A stretch of DNA of 64,000 nucleotides from Eunapius fragilis (taxonomy: Eukaryota; Porifera; Demospongiae; Spongillida; Spongillidae): assembly GCA_963681505.1 (NCBI GenBank), contig OY811973.1, forward strand, positions 7,744,857-7,808,856. Direction: 5' to 3'. Under the pieces are notes generated by a model, which was given only the letters and a program-made list of their open reading frames with translations, ran no database searches and was not told the origin of the DNA. Position numbers and translations under genes: made by a program. Each line of letters opens with the position of its first letter. The stretch's first letter is position 1. Shown in pieces: positions 10,285 through 21,960 of the stretch.

Positions 10285-12213
10285 CTAAATGGGATTGTTC
10301 AGATCTCTAGCCCATGATTCTAACTTCTGCTTTGCCCGCATTGCTGCTGCTCTCGGAGGACGGATCCTTGCCTCTTGCTCAGCTGTGGCTTGGTTAGAAA
10401 CAGGCAACTGATGGTGTTCTGTTCCTTCTGTGTCCTTGACGTCACTGACTTCAACAGGATAAAGCCGTTGAACTGGGCGCTTCACAAAGGCGTGGCTGTT
10501 CCCTGCACGAATACGAACTAATGCTCCTCGAATAGCATCATCATTCCCCGAAATTAATTTTTCCACTCTGCCAAGCTTCCAAAATGTTCTGGGGTGATCA
10601 TCATCGTGAATTAACACCACATCTCCAGCGCTTATGTGATGTGTCCCATTCGACCGTGTTTGAAATCGGTGAGCATCCCTCAATTCAGCCAAATACTCTC
10701 TTCTCCACCTTTTCCAGAAGTGGTCCAATACTTGGCTGAGGTGCTTCATCCTCTTAGAGAGTACCGGTGCTGAATTTTGTGGTACATACTCTGGATCATC
10801 ATGACAAATCCAATGGTCTGGAAGGTTCTTTAATCTGTGCCCTACAAGTAAATGAGATGGGGTCAGGGGTTCATCCAGATCCTCCAATGAGACATATGTA
10901 AGAGGCCTTGAATTCAATGTTGCTTCTACTTCTGTGAGAACCGTTGACAACTCATCATAGGAGAGCTTCATTTTGCCAATAACCTTCTTCAGACAGGCCT
11001 TCATTGATCTTACCATCCTTTCAAAGAATCCCCCCCACCAAGGGGCTTTCTCCAAGTTAAATGACCATGTGACATGCATACCCGCAACCCAACATTTCAC
11101 TCCTGGGTCCTGCAAAACTGCTGAAATAACCTTGCTTGCTGCTTTGAAGGTCTTGCCATTGTCAGAGATCATTTTCTTGGGAACACCTCTCCTTGCAATG
11201 AACCGCCTCAGACAACGTATAAAGGAATCTGTCGTCATGTCAGGCACCAACTCCAAGTGCACTGCTCGGGTAACACAACATGAGAAGAGTGCTATCCATA
11301 CCTTTGTTTCTACACCTTTCAGATATAGAGGTCCAGCAAAGTCCACTCCTGAGGTGGAAAATGGAACTGATTCTTGTACACGAAACTCCGGCAATGGTGG
11401 TACTGGCGGAGCACAATACATTTTCCCACTAAACCTTCTACACAATGTGCAACTATGCAGCAACCTTTTCACAACTGCTCTTCCCTTGATAATCCAGTAG
11501 TGTGATCTAAATTCAGCAAGAGTTTCTTTGACACCTCCATGCATTATTCTCTTGTGACAGTCCCTTAACACAAGGGTTGTAAAGTGATGATTGTGATGCA
11601 ATAATGCTGGATGCCTTGCAGATTCAGCAAGATCAGAATTACTCAATCTACCACCACATCTCCACAATCCCACACTATCCATATACAATCCAAATTGCAG
11701 TTTCCATGTACCAAACTTTGGATCTTGTTTCAGCATATCTTGGGACAATTTCGCCCAATACAGCTCTGCCCTGGCTATGTCTTCAGTAGATAAGTGTATG
11801 CTCACATCACCACTTTTCTTCACCGTCGCCTTCAATACTTCTGCAAACTTCCAGACGTATGCTGTGACCCTTAATAGCCGAGTTAAGCTGCTGTAGTTTT
11901 CACAGTGGAATACCATATCCAACTTGGGGACAAACAGGATGAGTGTAGTTGCTTCATCTGCACTGGCTATGGTGTTTTTCATTTCCATCAGACACTCCTG
12001 TGACATGGTAGTTTCCAGGACACCATTTTCCAAACCCTCCACAAGCCAAGCAGGACCATTTAACCACAATGGTGTCTTCATTAGTTCCACTAAACTCATG
12101 CCTCTGGAAGGGATGTCCGCTGGGTTAGTGAGTTCGCCCAATTTCACTGTTCCAGGGTTCCTCAACAATTTCAACAATGCCATTGTTGATTTGTTCTCTA
12201 ATGACTTTGTCAT
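10285..12213 (-). CDS. BEL/Pao integrase with connection region, N-terminally truncated
   Basis: The frame begins at the deletion junction (the upstream part overlaps the gag frame and is not homologous). From NPADIPSRG it carries the region that normally follows RNase H. Next is the zinc-binding HHCC-like domain (around HKRIMHGG and CTLCRR). The DDE core follows, with GVDFAGPL, MISDNGKTF and WWGGFFERMVRS holding the three acidic positions. A DUF-type C-terminal module (GDVVLIHDDDHPRTFWKLG) closes it. It would insert cDNA into the genome, but there is no start codon in its natural context because RT is deleted. Confidence 0.9.
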   Translation of the reverse strand: MTKSLENKSTMALLKLLRNPGTVKLGELTNPADIPSRGMSLVELMKTPLWLNGPAWLVEGLENGVLETTMSQECLMEMKNTIASADEATTLILFVPKLDMVFHCENYSSLTRLLRVTAYVWKFAEVLKATVKKSGDVSIHLSTEDIARAELYWAKLSQDMLKQDPKFGTWKLQFGLYMDSVGLWRCGGRLSNSDLAESARHPALLHHNHHFTTLVLRDCHKRIMHGGVKETLAEFRSHYWIIKGRAVVKRLLHSCTLCRRFSGKMYCAPPVPPLPEFRVQESVPFSTSGVDFAGPLYLKGVETKVWIALFSCCVTRAVHLELVPDMTTDSFIRCLRRFIARRGVPKKMISDNGKTFKAASKVISAVLQDPGVKCWVAGMHVTWSFNLEKAPWWGGFFERMVRSMKACLKKVIGKMKLSYDELSTVLTEVEATLNSRPLTYVSLEDLDEPLTPSHLLVGHRLKNLPDHWICHDDPEYVPQNSAPVLSKRMKHLSQVLDHFWKRWRREYLAELRDAHRFQTRSNGTHHISAGDVVLIHDDDHPRTFWKLGRVEKLISGNDDAIRGALVRIRAGNSHAFVKRPVQRLYPVEVSDVKDTEGTEHHQLPVSNQATAEQEARIRPPRAAAMRAKQKLESWARDLNNPI

Positions 12214-14515
12214 ATTCTTTGAGGACTTGTGGATCTTGCTTGAGACGCCTCAGTAGGCCTCGCAATCTTGTTTCACTGAGCTCATAATTGTCAGGGAGGA
12301 TTGTGTGTTCATCCTTCCAAGGTAGACGCACCTCATACCGCGTATTGTTGAAGATAATTCCTTCCATAAATTTCTCATACACAGAAGGTTCGTCTGAGAC
12401 AATACCCAAAGACTCAAGATCCCAGAATCTTTTCAATACGCTGTCTAGATTGGTATCATTGCACTGGTTGGAAGACACATTCAGATGAAGCACGTGAGAT
12501 GACTGAACAAGATTTATGGTAGTGCTATCATTGACGATTCCTTCTGCAGGTCCAGACAAAACCCACCCAAATCTTGTTTCGATAGCAGTTGGACCGCTAA
12601 CTCCACGCAGGATAGTTCCGGTCACCACTTGCCAATACTGATCGGATCCTATCAGGACGTTAATCTCCATATTATCACTACTGTGATGAACAGGATCCGC
12701 CAGTTCCAGGTTTGACAGGTGTGGATAACGCTCGACTGCATATGAAATTGGTTGCCCTGATAGAGGCTCACAAATTAGAGGAACTGTCAAAAACTGTAAC
12801 TCCAGCAGGCCTTTGTCCTTTGTTCTCACAACTACCCTAAAAACATCGCAGGAACGCCGACATTCAACTGCAGAACCAAATGTTTTGATTAACATGTTTT
12901 CAGTGCATTGAGAATCCAAAGACAGAGCTTCCTTCACTGATAGTGCCAGGTAGGACCGTTGGCTGCCGGTGTCAAGAATCATCCTAACTGGAACAGAGCG
13001 TGATGGTACTTGAGGGTGATGCATTACAGTTCGTGCAGTTTGCAGTAGCACCGAAGTCTGGCCATCTACAAACATTGACACCACTGATGGTCGAGTATTC
13101 TTTGAACCACCATCAGAACCACCTTGCACTCCACTTGTACTATTTTCACGCCCAGACGCAGACAAAGGTGCAGGAGTGGTACCTTGACAAGGGATCGAAG
13201 GATTCTTATTGCATACGCTACTGTGATGTCTGCCCTGGCATGTGGAGCATTTGGCACCAGATCGACAGTCTCTGCTCTTATGGAATTTCTTTAAACACAA
13301 GAAGCATCTTCCTGCTTTCATAAGTATCTGTCGCCTAGTATCAACACTGGTCACTGTTCGACATGAATTTGCTGAATGGGACTGGCCACAATACACACAT
13401 GCCATGCTGAGCTCACTGGACAATAGCGCCGCCGCAGTGTGAAGTTCCTTAGGTGCCTTCTTGGGTGCTCCTGATGAGGGCAGCGTAATTCCAGCACTAA
13501 CACCTGCTCTTTCTCTGGCACCGATTTCATGCTCAATGACTTCCATGACTTCTTCCAAGTCCCACTTGTCATCCTTAATTTTGCGACTGACAACAAGCCT
13601 GAGATCCTGTGGGAGCTTGCTCATCATGATGGATGACAATAAGCAGCCATATGATGAAGATGAGACCCCTAAAGACTTCAAACTTCGCACATTGGATTCA
13701 ACTTGGTCACATAACCCTCGCAAACTCTTGATACTGTATGATGTGACAGGTTCAAGGTTCAGGAGTTGATCCATGTGCTTGTTTATTATTTGCTGTGGAT
13801 TTCCAAATCTTTTCTTCAGCAAAGCCACTGCCTCTTCATAGTTCATCGAGGTCATGGATAATCCTGCAATGGTTTCTGCTGCAGTCTTCTCAACAAGAGA
13901 TGGTAAGTAATTAAACTTGTCGACAGCACTGAGCTCTGGATTGAGGTGGATAGTAGACTCATAGGAGTCCCAAAACGTTGTCCAATTCGTTATGTCCCCA
14001 TTGAATTTCTTAAGCGTCAACTTTGGTGATTTGATTTTTGGTCGAGTGTTGTGTCCATAGTTGCTCTGAGACTCACAAGCTTCAATAGATAGGTTCGTTG
14101 GAGAGGCAATCATTTCACGATTTACTTGCGAGTATCCTGCTACTTGTCCGAACAATCCTGATTGACGGCTTTCTGATTGACGCACACCCGGAGACGAAGG
14201 ACGGCTTTTCGACTCTTTCAGCACTCTTTCAAGGTCTATCAACGCCAGCTGTAACCTTTCTGCATATTCGTCAGCCTTTTGAATCTCCTCCACTACGTCG
14301 TCCTCTGCAACAGTCGGTTCCAGAATTTCACTGTCCAACGTACGGAGTACTTGTAATTTCTCCTTTAGCGCGTTGTCTTGTTGCCTTGCCTTGGATAGTT
14401 TGCATTCCGTGTCGTCTGAACCCTCCAAGTTCTCATACACTTGGGAAATAATACGACTTACCGACGCTCAGTGGCCTGCACGCACTCGTCGTTTTCGCGA
14501 GAGCTGCTCCTCCAT
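12125..14515 (-). CDS. BEL/Pao gag-protease (one nonsense codon)
   Basis: The best start is ATG at 14515, about 20 bases past the primer site, giving MEEQLSRKRRVRAGH. A TGA at 14470-14468 then interrupts the frame where related proteins normally have a charged residue. Reading continues open to 12125. Features in order: a Gag coiled-coil region, the Pao-type Gag block (LKKFNGDITNWTTFWDSYES), a zinc-knuckle-like Cys/His region (CVYCGQSHSANSC; CFLCLKKFHKSRDC), and an aspartic protease with MILDTGSQRSY. Past it comes the conserved IETRFGWVLSGP stretch before RT. The RT motifs never appear; the frame ends soon after the GIVEIVEE segment. It encodes the particle shell protein and the protease that matures it. 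Confidence 0.9.
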
Positions 14516-14536
14516 TTCCGCTCGACCCTGAAGTTC

Positions 14537-14552
14537 CCGGCTCGAAGGACCA
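14537..14552 (-). promoter_or_regulatory. Primer-binding site, tRNA-Tyr type
   Basis: One base inside the 5' LTR, the plus strand reads ccggctcgaaggacca, the 3' end of animal tRNA-Tyr including CCA. The minus strand is its complement, as expected for a reverse-transcription primer site. Confidence 0.8.
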
Positions 14553-14553
14553 A

Positions 14554-14708
14554 TGTACGAAACCAAACAAATCTGCCGGTCCCTCAGAGCGACGTTCTAC
14601 GAGAGCGCGCGTGCCTTCCGATTCCTTTCCCAAAAATGTATATTAATAATCAAATACAATAACAGATCACGTGAGCAAAATCACCTAACGTCATCAATGT
14701 TCCATACA
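14554..14708 (-). repeat. 5' LTR of the BEL/Pao element
   Basis: A 155-bp copy of the terminal repeat. It precedes the primer-binding site on the minus strand. Confidence 0.9.
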
Positions 14709-14772
14709 ATAAATTCGTTGGCTACACTTTGAATAATCACAGTTCAGCCAGATTCACAGAGGCGGTGTGGTT

Positions 14773-15345
14773 GGGGGGGGGGGGGGGGGGGGGGGGGTAA
14801 ACCAGTATTTCTCCGCACAATCACCAGTAAACTGACAAGTATATGAACGTAGGGTAGCGTCAGGTATATTCGCCAGGGGGGAGTAGTCGCCACCCGCACT
14901 TTTAATAGCGTATACAAACCAAAATAATAAGTTTGGATCTTTCTATATGAGTTTAAAACAACCCTAATAGGCTCCTTTGTGAGCAGCATACACAGTTTTA
15001 CGCAAGTAACGTTGCTCTGCTGAATAAACAGGGGGGTGGCGAACACTAGTACTCCTGACGTTATCGCAGGTGGCGATCACTACCTACGCTACCCTATATG
15101 AATGTACGTGGGTTTGCCACCTCAGCGACACCACCACTGCCGATTCATACCGTTTCTAAGCATGCAAATGCTAAGGGTTCAAATGACGTGATGGATCGTT
15201 TTTTCAATGCGCTACTGAGACCACAGATAGTATAGGAGACAGTACGTACGCGATTTCCACTCACGTGATAATTTTTAATATGGAAAAATTTGGGGGGCTT
15301 AAAAGCCCCCCCCCCCCCCCCCCCCCCTCCCCCTTGTCCACGGCC
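14773..15345. other. Gene-free stretch with long G and C runs
   Basis: A 26-base G run (14773-14798) and a 22-base C run (15306-15327), the latter preceded by a palindrome (ggggggcttaaaagcccccc). Between them, related inverted pieces around tagggtagcg (about 14850 and 15095) suggest an old small transposon. No exon was identified here or in 15346-16048. Confidence 0.6.
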
Positions 15346-15729
15346 TTGTAGCCTATAACTTCGACAGAAGCGCACGTGTATTCATTGATACTCACGCGAC
15401 AACGCGTGGGGAGCAGATGCTGAGTATAACACGACGAACTTGACCGGGATAACAAAGTGAATGTCCGCTGTACAGGTATGTATTAGGTTTCTCGACAAAA
15501 TATCAAGCGTTGGCTTATTGTGGGAGATACACGTGACCGTAGAACGTTTAGAAGCTGAATTGATCGCAATTGCATGCAGTGAAAGCAAGGGGCTAATATA
15601 ACCTTCCAGCAGCCACGCAAAGTTATAATTTAGATTAGTTAATTTCAAGGCATATTTGGACTACCCAATAAAATACGCCAAAGATTCTTACTCCCTGAAG
15701 AACTTCATGACCTTAGTAGTACTGGCTTA

Positions 15730-15771
15730 GTTAGGCGTAGCCCGACCTCGCAAAGGTCAGGCTACGCCCAA
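15730..15771. repeat. Short hairpin
   Basis: The arms ttaggcgtagcc and ggctacgcccaa pair with one mismatch around a smaller internal pair (gacct/aggtc). This could be the footprint of a foldback element or a structured RNA. No function is assigned. Confidence 0.6.
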
Positions 15772-16048
15772 CTATAGTATTTACTAACTAGCTGGCCTGA
15801 ACACGTGATATATTAATTGTACAATTATGTTGCATCGATAATGGTACCTCTTCCCCAGCCTTTCTACTACTGTCGGTTCATTAATTGTATAAATTCTTCA
15901 TTATTAGATTATAATCTAACTAAGTTAGTAGATGTCAAGTGCAGGGCTGATAAGATGTGACCATCAATTACATTAATGCTCAAATGATTATGGTTAGGAT
16001 ATGTGTTATAGTACTTCTTTTTCAAATGTGTACGTTTGTCCACTACAG

Positions 16049-16135
16049 CTAGTTGAAGCATGCAGGACTGGAGATGTGAGAGCTGTCCAACAGCTCCTGT
16101 CACGTGATGTTGGTGTGAATGTGGTGTATGACGGG
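16049..16135 (+). CDS. Ankyrin exon 1 of the ankyrin-coiled coil-TKL kinase gene
   Basis: After a pyrimidine-containing 3' splice site (tttgtccactacag) an 87-bp exon encodes LVEACRTGDVRAVQQLLSRD then VGVNVVYDG. This is a typical first ankyrin repeat (L-x-x-A-x-x-G-D-x-x-x-V-x-x-L-L). It ends in GGG followed by GTACGT. The exon is phase 0 at both ends and joins naturally to any of the cassette exons downstream (YDG + YTPL). The start codon and any upstream exon were not found. Confidence 0.8.
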
Positions 16136-16630
16136 GTACGTACATGTGTATGTTGAGTATGGGGAGGTATGTACATGTGTATGTAGAGTATGAGGAGGTA
16201 TGTACATGTGTATGTTGAGTATGGGGAGGTATGTACATGTGTATGTTGAGTATGGGGAGGTATGTACATGTGTATGTTGAGTATGGGGAGGTATGTACAT
16301 GTGTATGTTGAGTATGAGGAGGTATGTACATGTGTATGTTGAGTATGGGGAGGTATGTACATGTGTATGTTGAGTATGGGGAGGTATGTACGTGTGTATG
16401 TTGAGTATGGGGAGGTATGTACATGTGTATGTTGGGTATGGGGAGGTATGTACATGTGTATGTTGAGTATGGGGAGGTATGTACATGTGTATGTTGGGTA
16501 TGGGGAGGTATGTACATGTGTATGTTGAGTATGGGGAGGTATGTACATGTGTATGTTGGGTATGGGGAGGTATGTACATGTGTATGTTGGGTATGGGGAG
16601 GTATGTACATGTGTATGTTGAATATGGGGA
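16136..16630. repeat. 31-bp minisatellite that begins at a 5' splice site
   Basis: About 16 units of gtatgtacatgtgtatgttg plus agtatggggag. The array starts at the splice donor of the ankyrin exon ending at 16135, and every unit contains GAG followed by GTATGT, a good 5' splice-site match. Confidence 0.95.
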
Positions 16631-17571
16631 GGTCTATACATTTTGATGGCTGTGTAGTTTTATACATGTAACCTTTTATACTACTGTAGGGCAGTTAGTA
16701 ATACCATACATTTAATGCTATCATAATCATGTCAATGTTGGTCATTTTATTTTATAACTGAACTTGTTTTCTTCAAAACAAACATGGAGCTTATTACTGC
16801 AACCAGATCTTTGTTCATTGAACATATAATTGTCAATTAATTGATGCATCATAAGGATAGGAGAGTGCTAAATAACCCTGAGGGGGAACATACCCTGGGC
16901 AAAGCCTCACTTCCATTCAACCTTCAGTCAAACACACAGTTTTGCGTTTAGTTCTGTGTCATAACAGAGAACAAAAATACTTGTGCCCACATCTCCCACT
17001 CCGTCACAACTGTTATTTGCCACCATTTTTCTTCTTCTTCTCCTTCTCCTTCCTTCCACCACGAAGAACTCTAGCTAGAAACGTTTTCCAAGAACCTTAA
17101 CAGCACCAATCGCTTCAGCATATATCCGGATTTTACTATACATGACCCATTGGGTGTAATCAAAAAGCGATTAGTAACTAATTTGGCATACACAGCTTGA
17201 TAAACAAAGCAATCTTGTACCCAGACCATACATCTACTACGTTATTCACCTACATATGGTAACCCACACCTACCCTTTACGTTGGTTATTAATAGCCATC
17301 TGTTTGAAGAAATCAACAAGGCTTAAGCCCACAAGCAAAGCGAATCCCATAAAGATGGTGTCAGCTACGAGGCTGATCCAGGATAGAAGGACTATGAGCG
17401 TGACAGTTATGAGGCTGATCTGCTTCATCAGCTATGTACATGTAAAAGTTAAAACTGTCTGATTTGCTAATACAAGACCCAGATGTCCAGTCCCAAAAGA
17501 TGACACACTGCCGTAGGGGTCTTATTTCAAAATTGTGTAGATGCTATCTCATCTCATGATGAAATTAGAAC

Positions 17572-17740
17572 AAGTAATTAAAAAATTCTCTCTGAGAAAG
17601 TTGGTGTATAGGATTGGAAGGCAATAGGGTCTAAAAGGGAGGAAACAAGGGTCAAATTAAAAGGGAAAATGTAATAGTCCTATATCTCACCCATTTACAG
17701 GACATTATGTTTGTGTGCAGAATAAGTCTTACCTATTTGT
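17572..17740. mobile_element. Half copy of palindromic MITE-A
   Basis: It matches the left arm of the MITE-A family (aagttggtgtataggattgg; agggaaaatgtaatagtcct). The right arm is missing. It lies in the intron before the first cassette exon. Confidence 0.65.
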
Positions 17741-17984
17741 GATAACACATTTTTGTGAAATAGTAGTTGCTATCGTTAGGATATGATAGTCTGGCAGTAC
17801 TAAAGAGACTAAAGAATTGGTTTTGTCCTCATGCTTGTAGTTTCCATGCTCATTGCCACTAGATTTTGTTCCATCTGATGTGAATGTGAACAACAATCAG
17901 TGCATTGTTTAATTCCACATGATGTCACCTCATTGATGCATGTGTATTGCACTGCTTTTCTTTACCCTCACCTCCCATGTGTAG

Positions 17985-18068
17985 TACACACCACTGTATT
18001 GGGCAGCTGGAAATGGTCATACAGCTGTGGTGGAGATCCTTGTAAAGGCAGGAGCTGATGTGAACAAA
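17985..18068 (+). CDS. Ankyrin cassette exon C1
   Basis: An 84-bp, 28-codon exon, phase 0 on both sides, between GTAG and GTGAGT. It encodes YTPLYWAAGNGHTAVVEILV then KAGADVNK, one ankyrin unit from TPLH-like turn to GADVN. It has three close paralogs downstream (19519, 23492, 37071) with conserved flanking introns. Joined directly to 16049-16135 and to 39631-39735 it gives ankyrin spacing close to the usual 33 residues. Two cassettes in series would give 28-residue spacing. Confidence 0.82.
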
Positions 18069-18970
18069 GTGAGTGAAGTAGGGTGTGGTGAGGTACGAAC
18101 AAGCAGAAGAAGGGTTGATCCGAATACATTGTATTCATTGTCTTGCATCAATCCAAGGTGTTAACTATATAAATAATTTTTATGTAGAGTGGTTTAGTGG
18201 TCTAAAGGTAGCAATGGGGAGGTGGTGACTGCATATCGTTGTATATCAGGTTTTTAACTACTTTATTATGTATAACTAGGTACATGTACATGTACTGGGC
18301 TTATATGCTATGTATATAAGGCCATAACAACACTTCTACCCTGGAGGGGCTTTTCTGCCTTTTCTGCCTTCTGCCATGCGTATTTGTCTGCTCCTCACAC
18401 ATGAGTATTTGACTTCCTCACATCACCATCTGTATGAATATTGTTTCTTTACTGTATCTGTGTTCTGCCATTTGTTGCAATAGGTAGGCAATCTCCTGAG
18501 TGCTACACTACCATTGACTTCCAATCCTCTAGGTCATCTAATATTCTTGTTGAAAACGTGCTTGTTCAATGAGCTAATTTTGTGTGAGGTCTACGTCTGG
18601 CCTGAATGGTTGTGATAAGCAGTGCAATATGGGATAGTTTGAGACCTCCATGGGGCACTTGCTAGATTTCCATCAGTTAACCATTTGGGGAGGGGGGCTT
18701 CACATGGGTGACTTCTACCCTGACCTAACAACAACTTTTATTACCTTGAACGACATCTAAGGGAGAGTACAACACTAGTTCATGTCTTGACAATTTCTCT
18801 TTCTTTTCATTATGTGAATCCCACTCAGCCATGTACATTTAAAAGTTAAAACTGTCCGATTTGCTAATACAAGACCCAGATGTCCAGTTCCAAAAGATGA
18901 CGCACTGCCGTAGGGGTCTTATTTCAAAATTGTGTACATGCTATCTTATCTCATAATGAAATCATGAAAC

Positions 18971-19242
18971 GAGTAGTAATAAAATTCTCTGTGGAAAGTT
19001 GGTGTATAGGATTGGAAGGCAATAGTGGTTTAACAAGGGAGGTAACAAGGGTCAAATTAAAAGGGAAAATGTAATAGTCCTATATCATACCTCGTTGTAG
19101 GACATTATGTTTGTGTGCAAAATATAAGACTATTATATCTTCCCTTATTATTAGACCCTTGTTTCCTCTCCCTTTTAACACCACTATTGGCTTCTCCTAT
19201 ATGTCACCAACTTTCTCACAGAGAATGTTTTTATTACCTGTG
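18971..19242. mobile_element. Palindromic MITE-A copy
   Basis: Both arms are present but diverged (gaaagttggtgtataggatt ... caccaactttctcacagaga). Confidence 0.7.
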
Positions 19243-19518
19243 CTACAAGATTATTGTTTACATACAGGATTGCAAATGAATAGACTCTTGGAACATGCAT
19301 AATGGAAGAGTCCAATACGATAGTCTGGCAGTATTAATGAGACCAAAGAATTGGTTTTGTCCTAATGCTTGTAGTTTCCATGCTCATTGCCACTAGATTT
19401 TGTTCCATCTCATGTGAATGTGAACAACAATCAGTGCATTGTTTAATTCCACATATTGTCACCTCATTGATGCATGTGTATTGCACTGCTTTTCTTTACC
19501 CTCACCTCCCATATGTAG

Positions 19519-19602
19519 TACACACCACTGTATGTGGCAGCTGGAAATGGTCATACAGCTGTGGTGGAGATCCTTGTAAAGGCAGGAGCTGATGTGAACA
19601 AA
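19519..19602 (+). CDS. Ankyrin cassette exon C2
   Basis: An 84-bp phase-0 exon between ATATGTAG and GTGAGTG. It encodes YTPLYVAAGNGHTAVVEILV then KAGADVNK, differing from C1 by V for W after TPLY. About 200 bp of upstream intron is shared with the other cassettes, which shows tandem segmental duplication. Confidence 0.82.
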
Positions 19603-21960
19603 GTGAGTGATGTATGATGTGGTGAAGTACTAACAAGCAGAAGGGTTGATCCAAATACATTGTATTCATTGTCTTGCATCAATGCAGGGTGTTAACTAAA
19701 TATTTCTTCCATATTGTCTAGTCCATGCCATGTACATGTACATGCTGGGGGTATACAACACTAATTGTATTTGTAATGAGGGGAGTAGTTTGTATGTAGA
19801 GGGATCTAAAAGTAGTCATGGGGAGGTGGTGACTACAGGTTCATTAATAACAGGCTGCATAATTACATCAATCCTATATTTGTTCATGCAATACATGTAC
19901 ATGTATGTGAGTAGTGAAATTATTATATTTATATTAATGGACTTAGTGTTAAATTATACCCGAGTGTCAATGTATACTTGTAAATAGCCTTTGTTTCTTT
20001 CCTGCATATGACATCTGTGAATTTCACTCATACATCATCAGCGGGTAAGTTATGCATGTGGACAGGATTTGTAGTGATGATTGAGTAGCTTTCATTTAGA
20101 GTGTATGTAAAAACCAAGAAACCAGTAAAAGAATTTGCATATTGATAACGTTCGTATGTACATGTACTGTTTGGACCTGATTATAACCATCACTAAGCTG
20201 ATAGAACAGACATGTGTAATCGTCATGTCAATAATTTCTTTGTTGGACTGTCCCGTGCTCAGCCCTTTTCAGCTGGACATTAGGGTCCATAATTAGACTA
20301 TACCATAAACCAATGAAATCCATAGTGCCTTGATGCACCACCACCTCATTATAATGGTGCTTTTTGAAGGAGCTGTATCACGTTCATTTTATCATCAAAT
20401 GCCTGTTACACCATCTAATGGAGTATTGTCGTAGTAGTTACTGTACCATATGCACACATCATATTGCTATTCATGTTTTTATGCTTAAGAACATTGATCT
20501 ACACATTGACAATTTCACTTTCTTTTCATTATGTGAATCCCAATCATCCATCATCAGGAGGTAAGTTATGCATGTGGACAGGATTTGTATTGATGATTGA
20601 GTAACTTTCGTTTAGAGTGCTCATACAGTATGTTGAAACAAAGAAACCAGTAAATAAATAAATTTGCTTATGGGAATGTACTACTTTGACCATCACCAAG
20701 CCTGCAGATGATGACAGAACAGACATGTCTAATCGTCATGTATTAATGTGTTAATAATTTCTTTGTTCTACTATCCTGTGCACAGCCCTTTTCAGCTTGG
20801 ACATTAGGGTCCATAATTAGACTATACCATAAACCAACAAAATCGATTGTGCCTTGATGCACCACCACCTCATTATGGGGAGCTGATACTATTCCATGTG
20901 TGCACTCATCATATTGCAATCCATGTTTTTATGCTAGAGAACATTGGTCTACACATTAACAATTTCTTTTTCTTTTCATTATGTGAATCCCACTCATCCA
21001 TCATCAGGTGGTAAGTTATGTACGTGAATAGGATTTGTACTGATGATTGAGTAGCTTTCATTTGCAATGCTCAAAAAGTATGTTAGAACAAAGAAATCAG
21101 TTTAAATAAATTTGCTTACGGTAATGTCCATAATTAGACTATACCATAAACCAACAAAATCCATTGTGCCTTGATGCACCACCACCTCATTATAATGGTG
21201 CTTTTTGAAGGAGCTGTATCACGTTCATTTTATCATCAAATGCCTCTTACACCATCACATTTAAATGGAGTATCATCGTAGTAGTTACTATACCATATGT
21301 GCACTCATCATATTGCAATCCAAGTTTTTATGCTAGAGAACATTGGTCAACACATTAACAATTTCTCTTTCTTTTCATTATGTGAATCTCACTCATCTAT
21401 CATCAGGTGGTAAGTTATGCATGTCGACAGTATTTGAATTGATGATTGAGTAGTTTGTATGTAGAGTGGTCTAAAAGTAATCAATCATAATGCTTTTATC
21501 TGTAAAAATTCATTTGGATAACGGCCAGTCCAGATCTATGTTTATAGATACATGACAGCAGTAAGGTTGTGCTATGAACACCATGTAAGGTGTGGTGAAG
21601 TATTAAAAGTGTGGGTTATCCAAGTAGAATGTATCAAGGCAAAATTAAATGTTTACTAGTAGTGCTTAAGTATTTCTTCCATATTGTCTAGTCCATACCA
21701 TGTACATGTACATGCTGGGGGTATATAACTTTAGTGGTCAACATATTAACAATTTCTCTTTCTTGTCATTATGTGAATCCCACTCATCCATCATCAGGGG
21801 GTAAGTTATGCATGTGGACAGTATTTGTATTGATGATTGAGTATCTTTCATTTGGAGTGCTCAAAAAGTATGTTGAACCCAAGAAACCAGTAAACACGTT
21901 TGCTAAGATATGTACTGCTTTGACTTGCATATAACCATCACCAAGCCTGCAGATATAACT

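Larger units (their letters stand above)
10101..14708 (-). mobile_element. BEL/Pao LTR retrotransposon, internally deleted
   Basis: The element lies on the minus strand between LTRs at 10101-10250 (3') and 14554-14708 (5'). It is flanked by an exact 5-bp duplication ATAAA (10096-10100 and 14709-14713). Inside are a tRNA-Tyr-type primer site, a gag-protease frame and an integrase frame of the BEL/Pao class. The reverse transcriptase and RNase H that should separate protease from integrase are absent. The two reading frames meet at about 12140-12160, so roughly the middle third has been lost. It could only move with enzymes supplied by another copy. Confidence 0.93.

Noticed and set aside
16006..16667. 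A 252-residue minus-strand frame of YTCTYLPI repeats
   Set aside because: It is the complement of the 31-bp minisatellite next to an ankyrin exon; a 31-bp unit cycles all frames.
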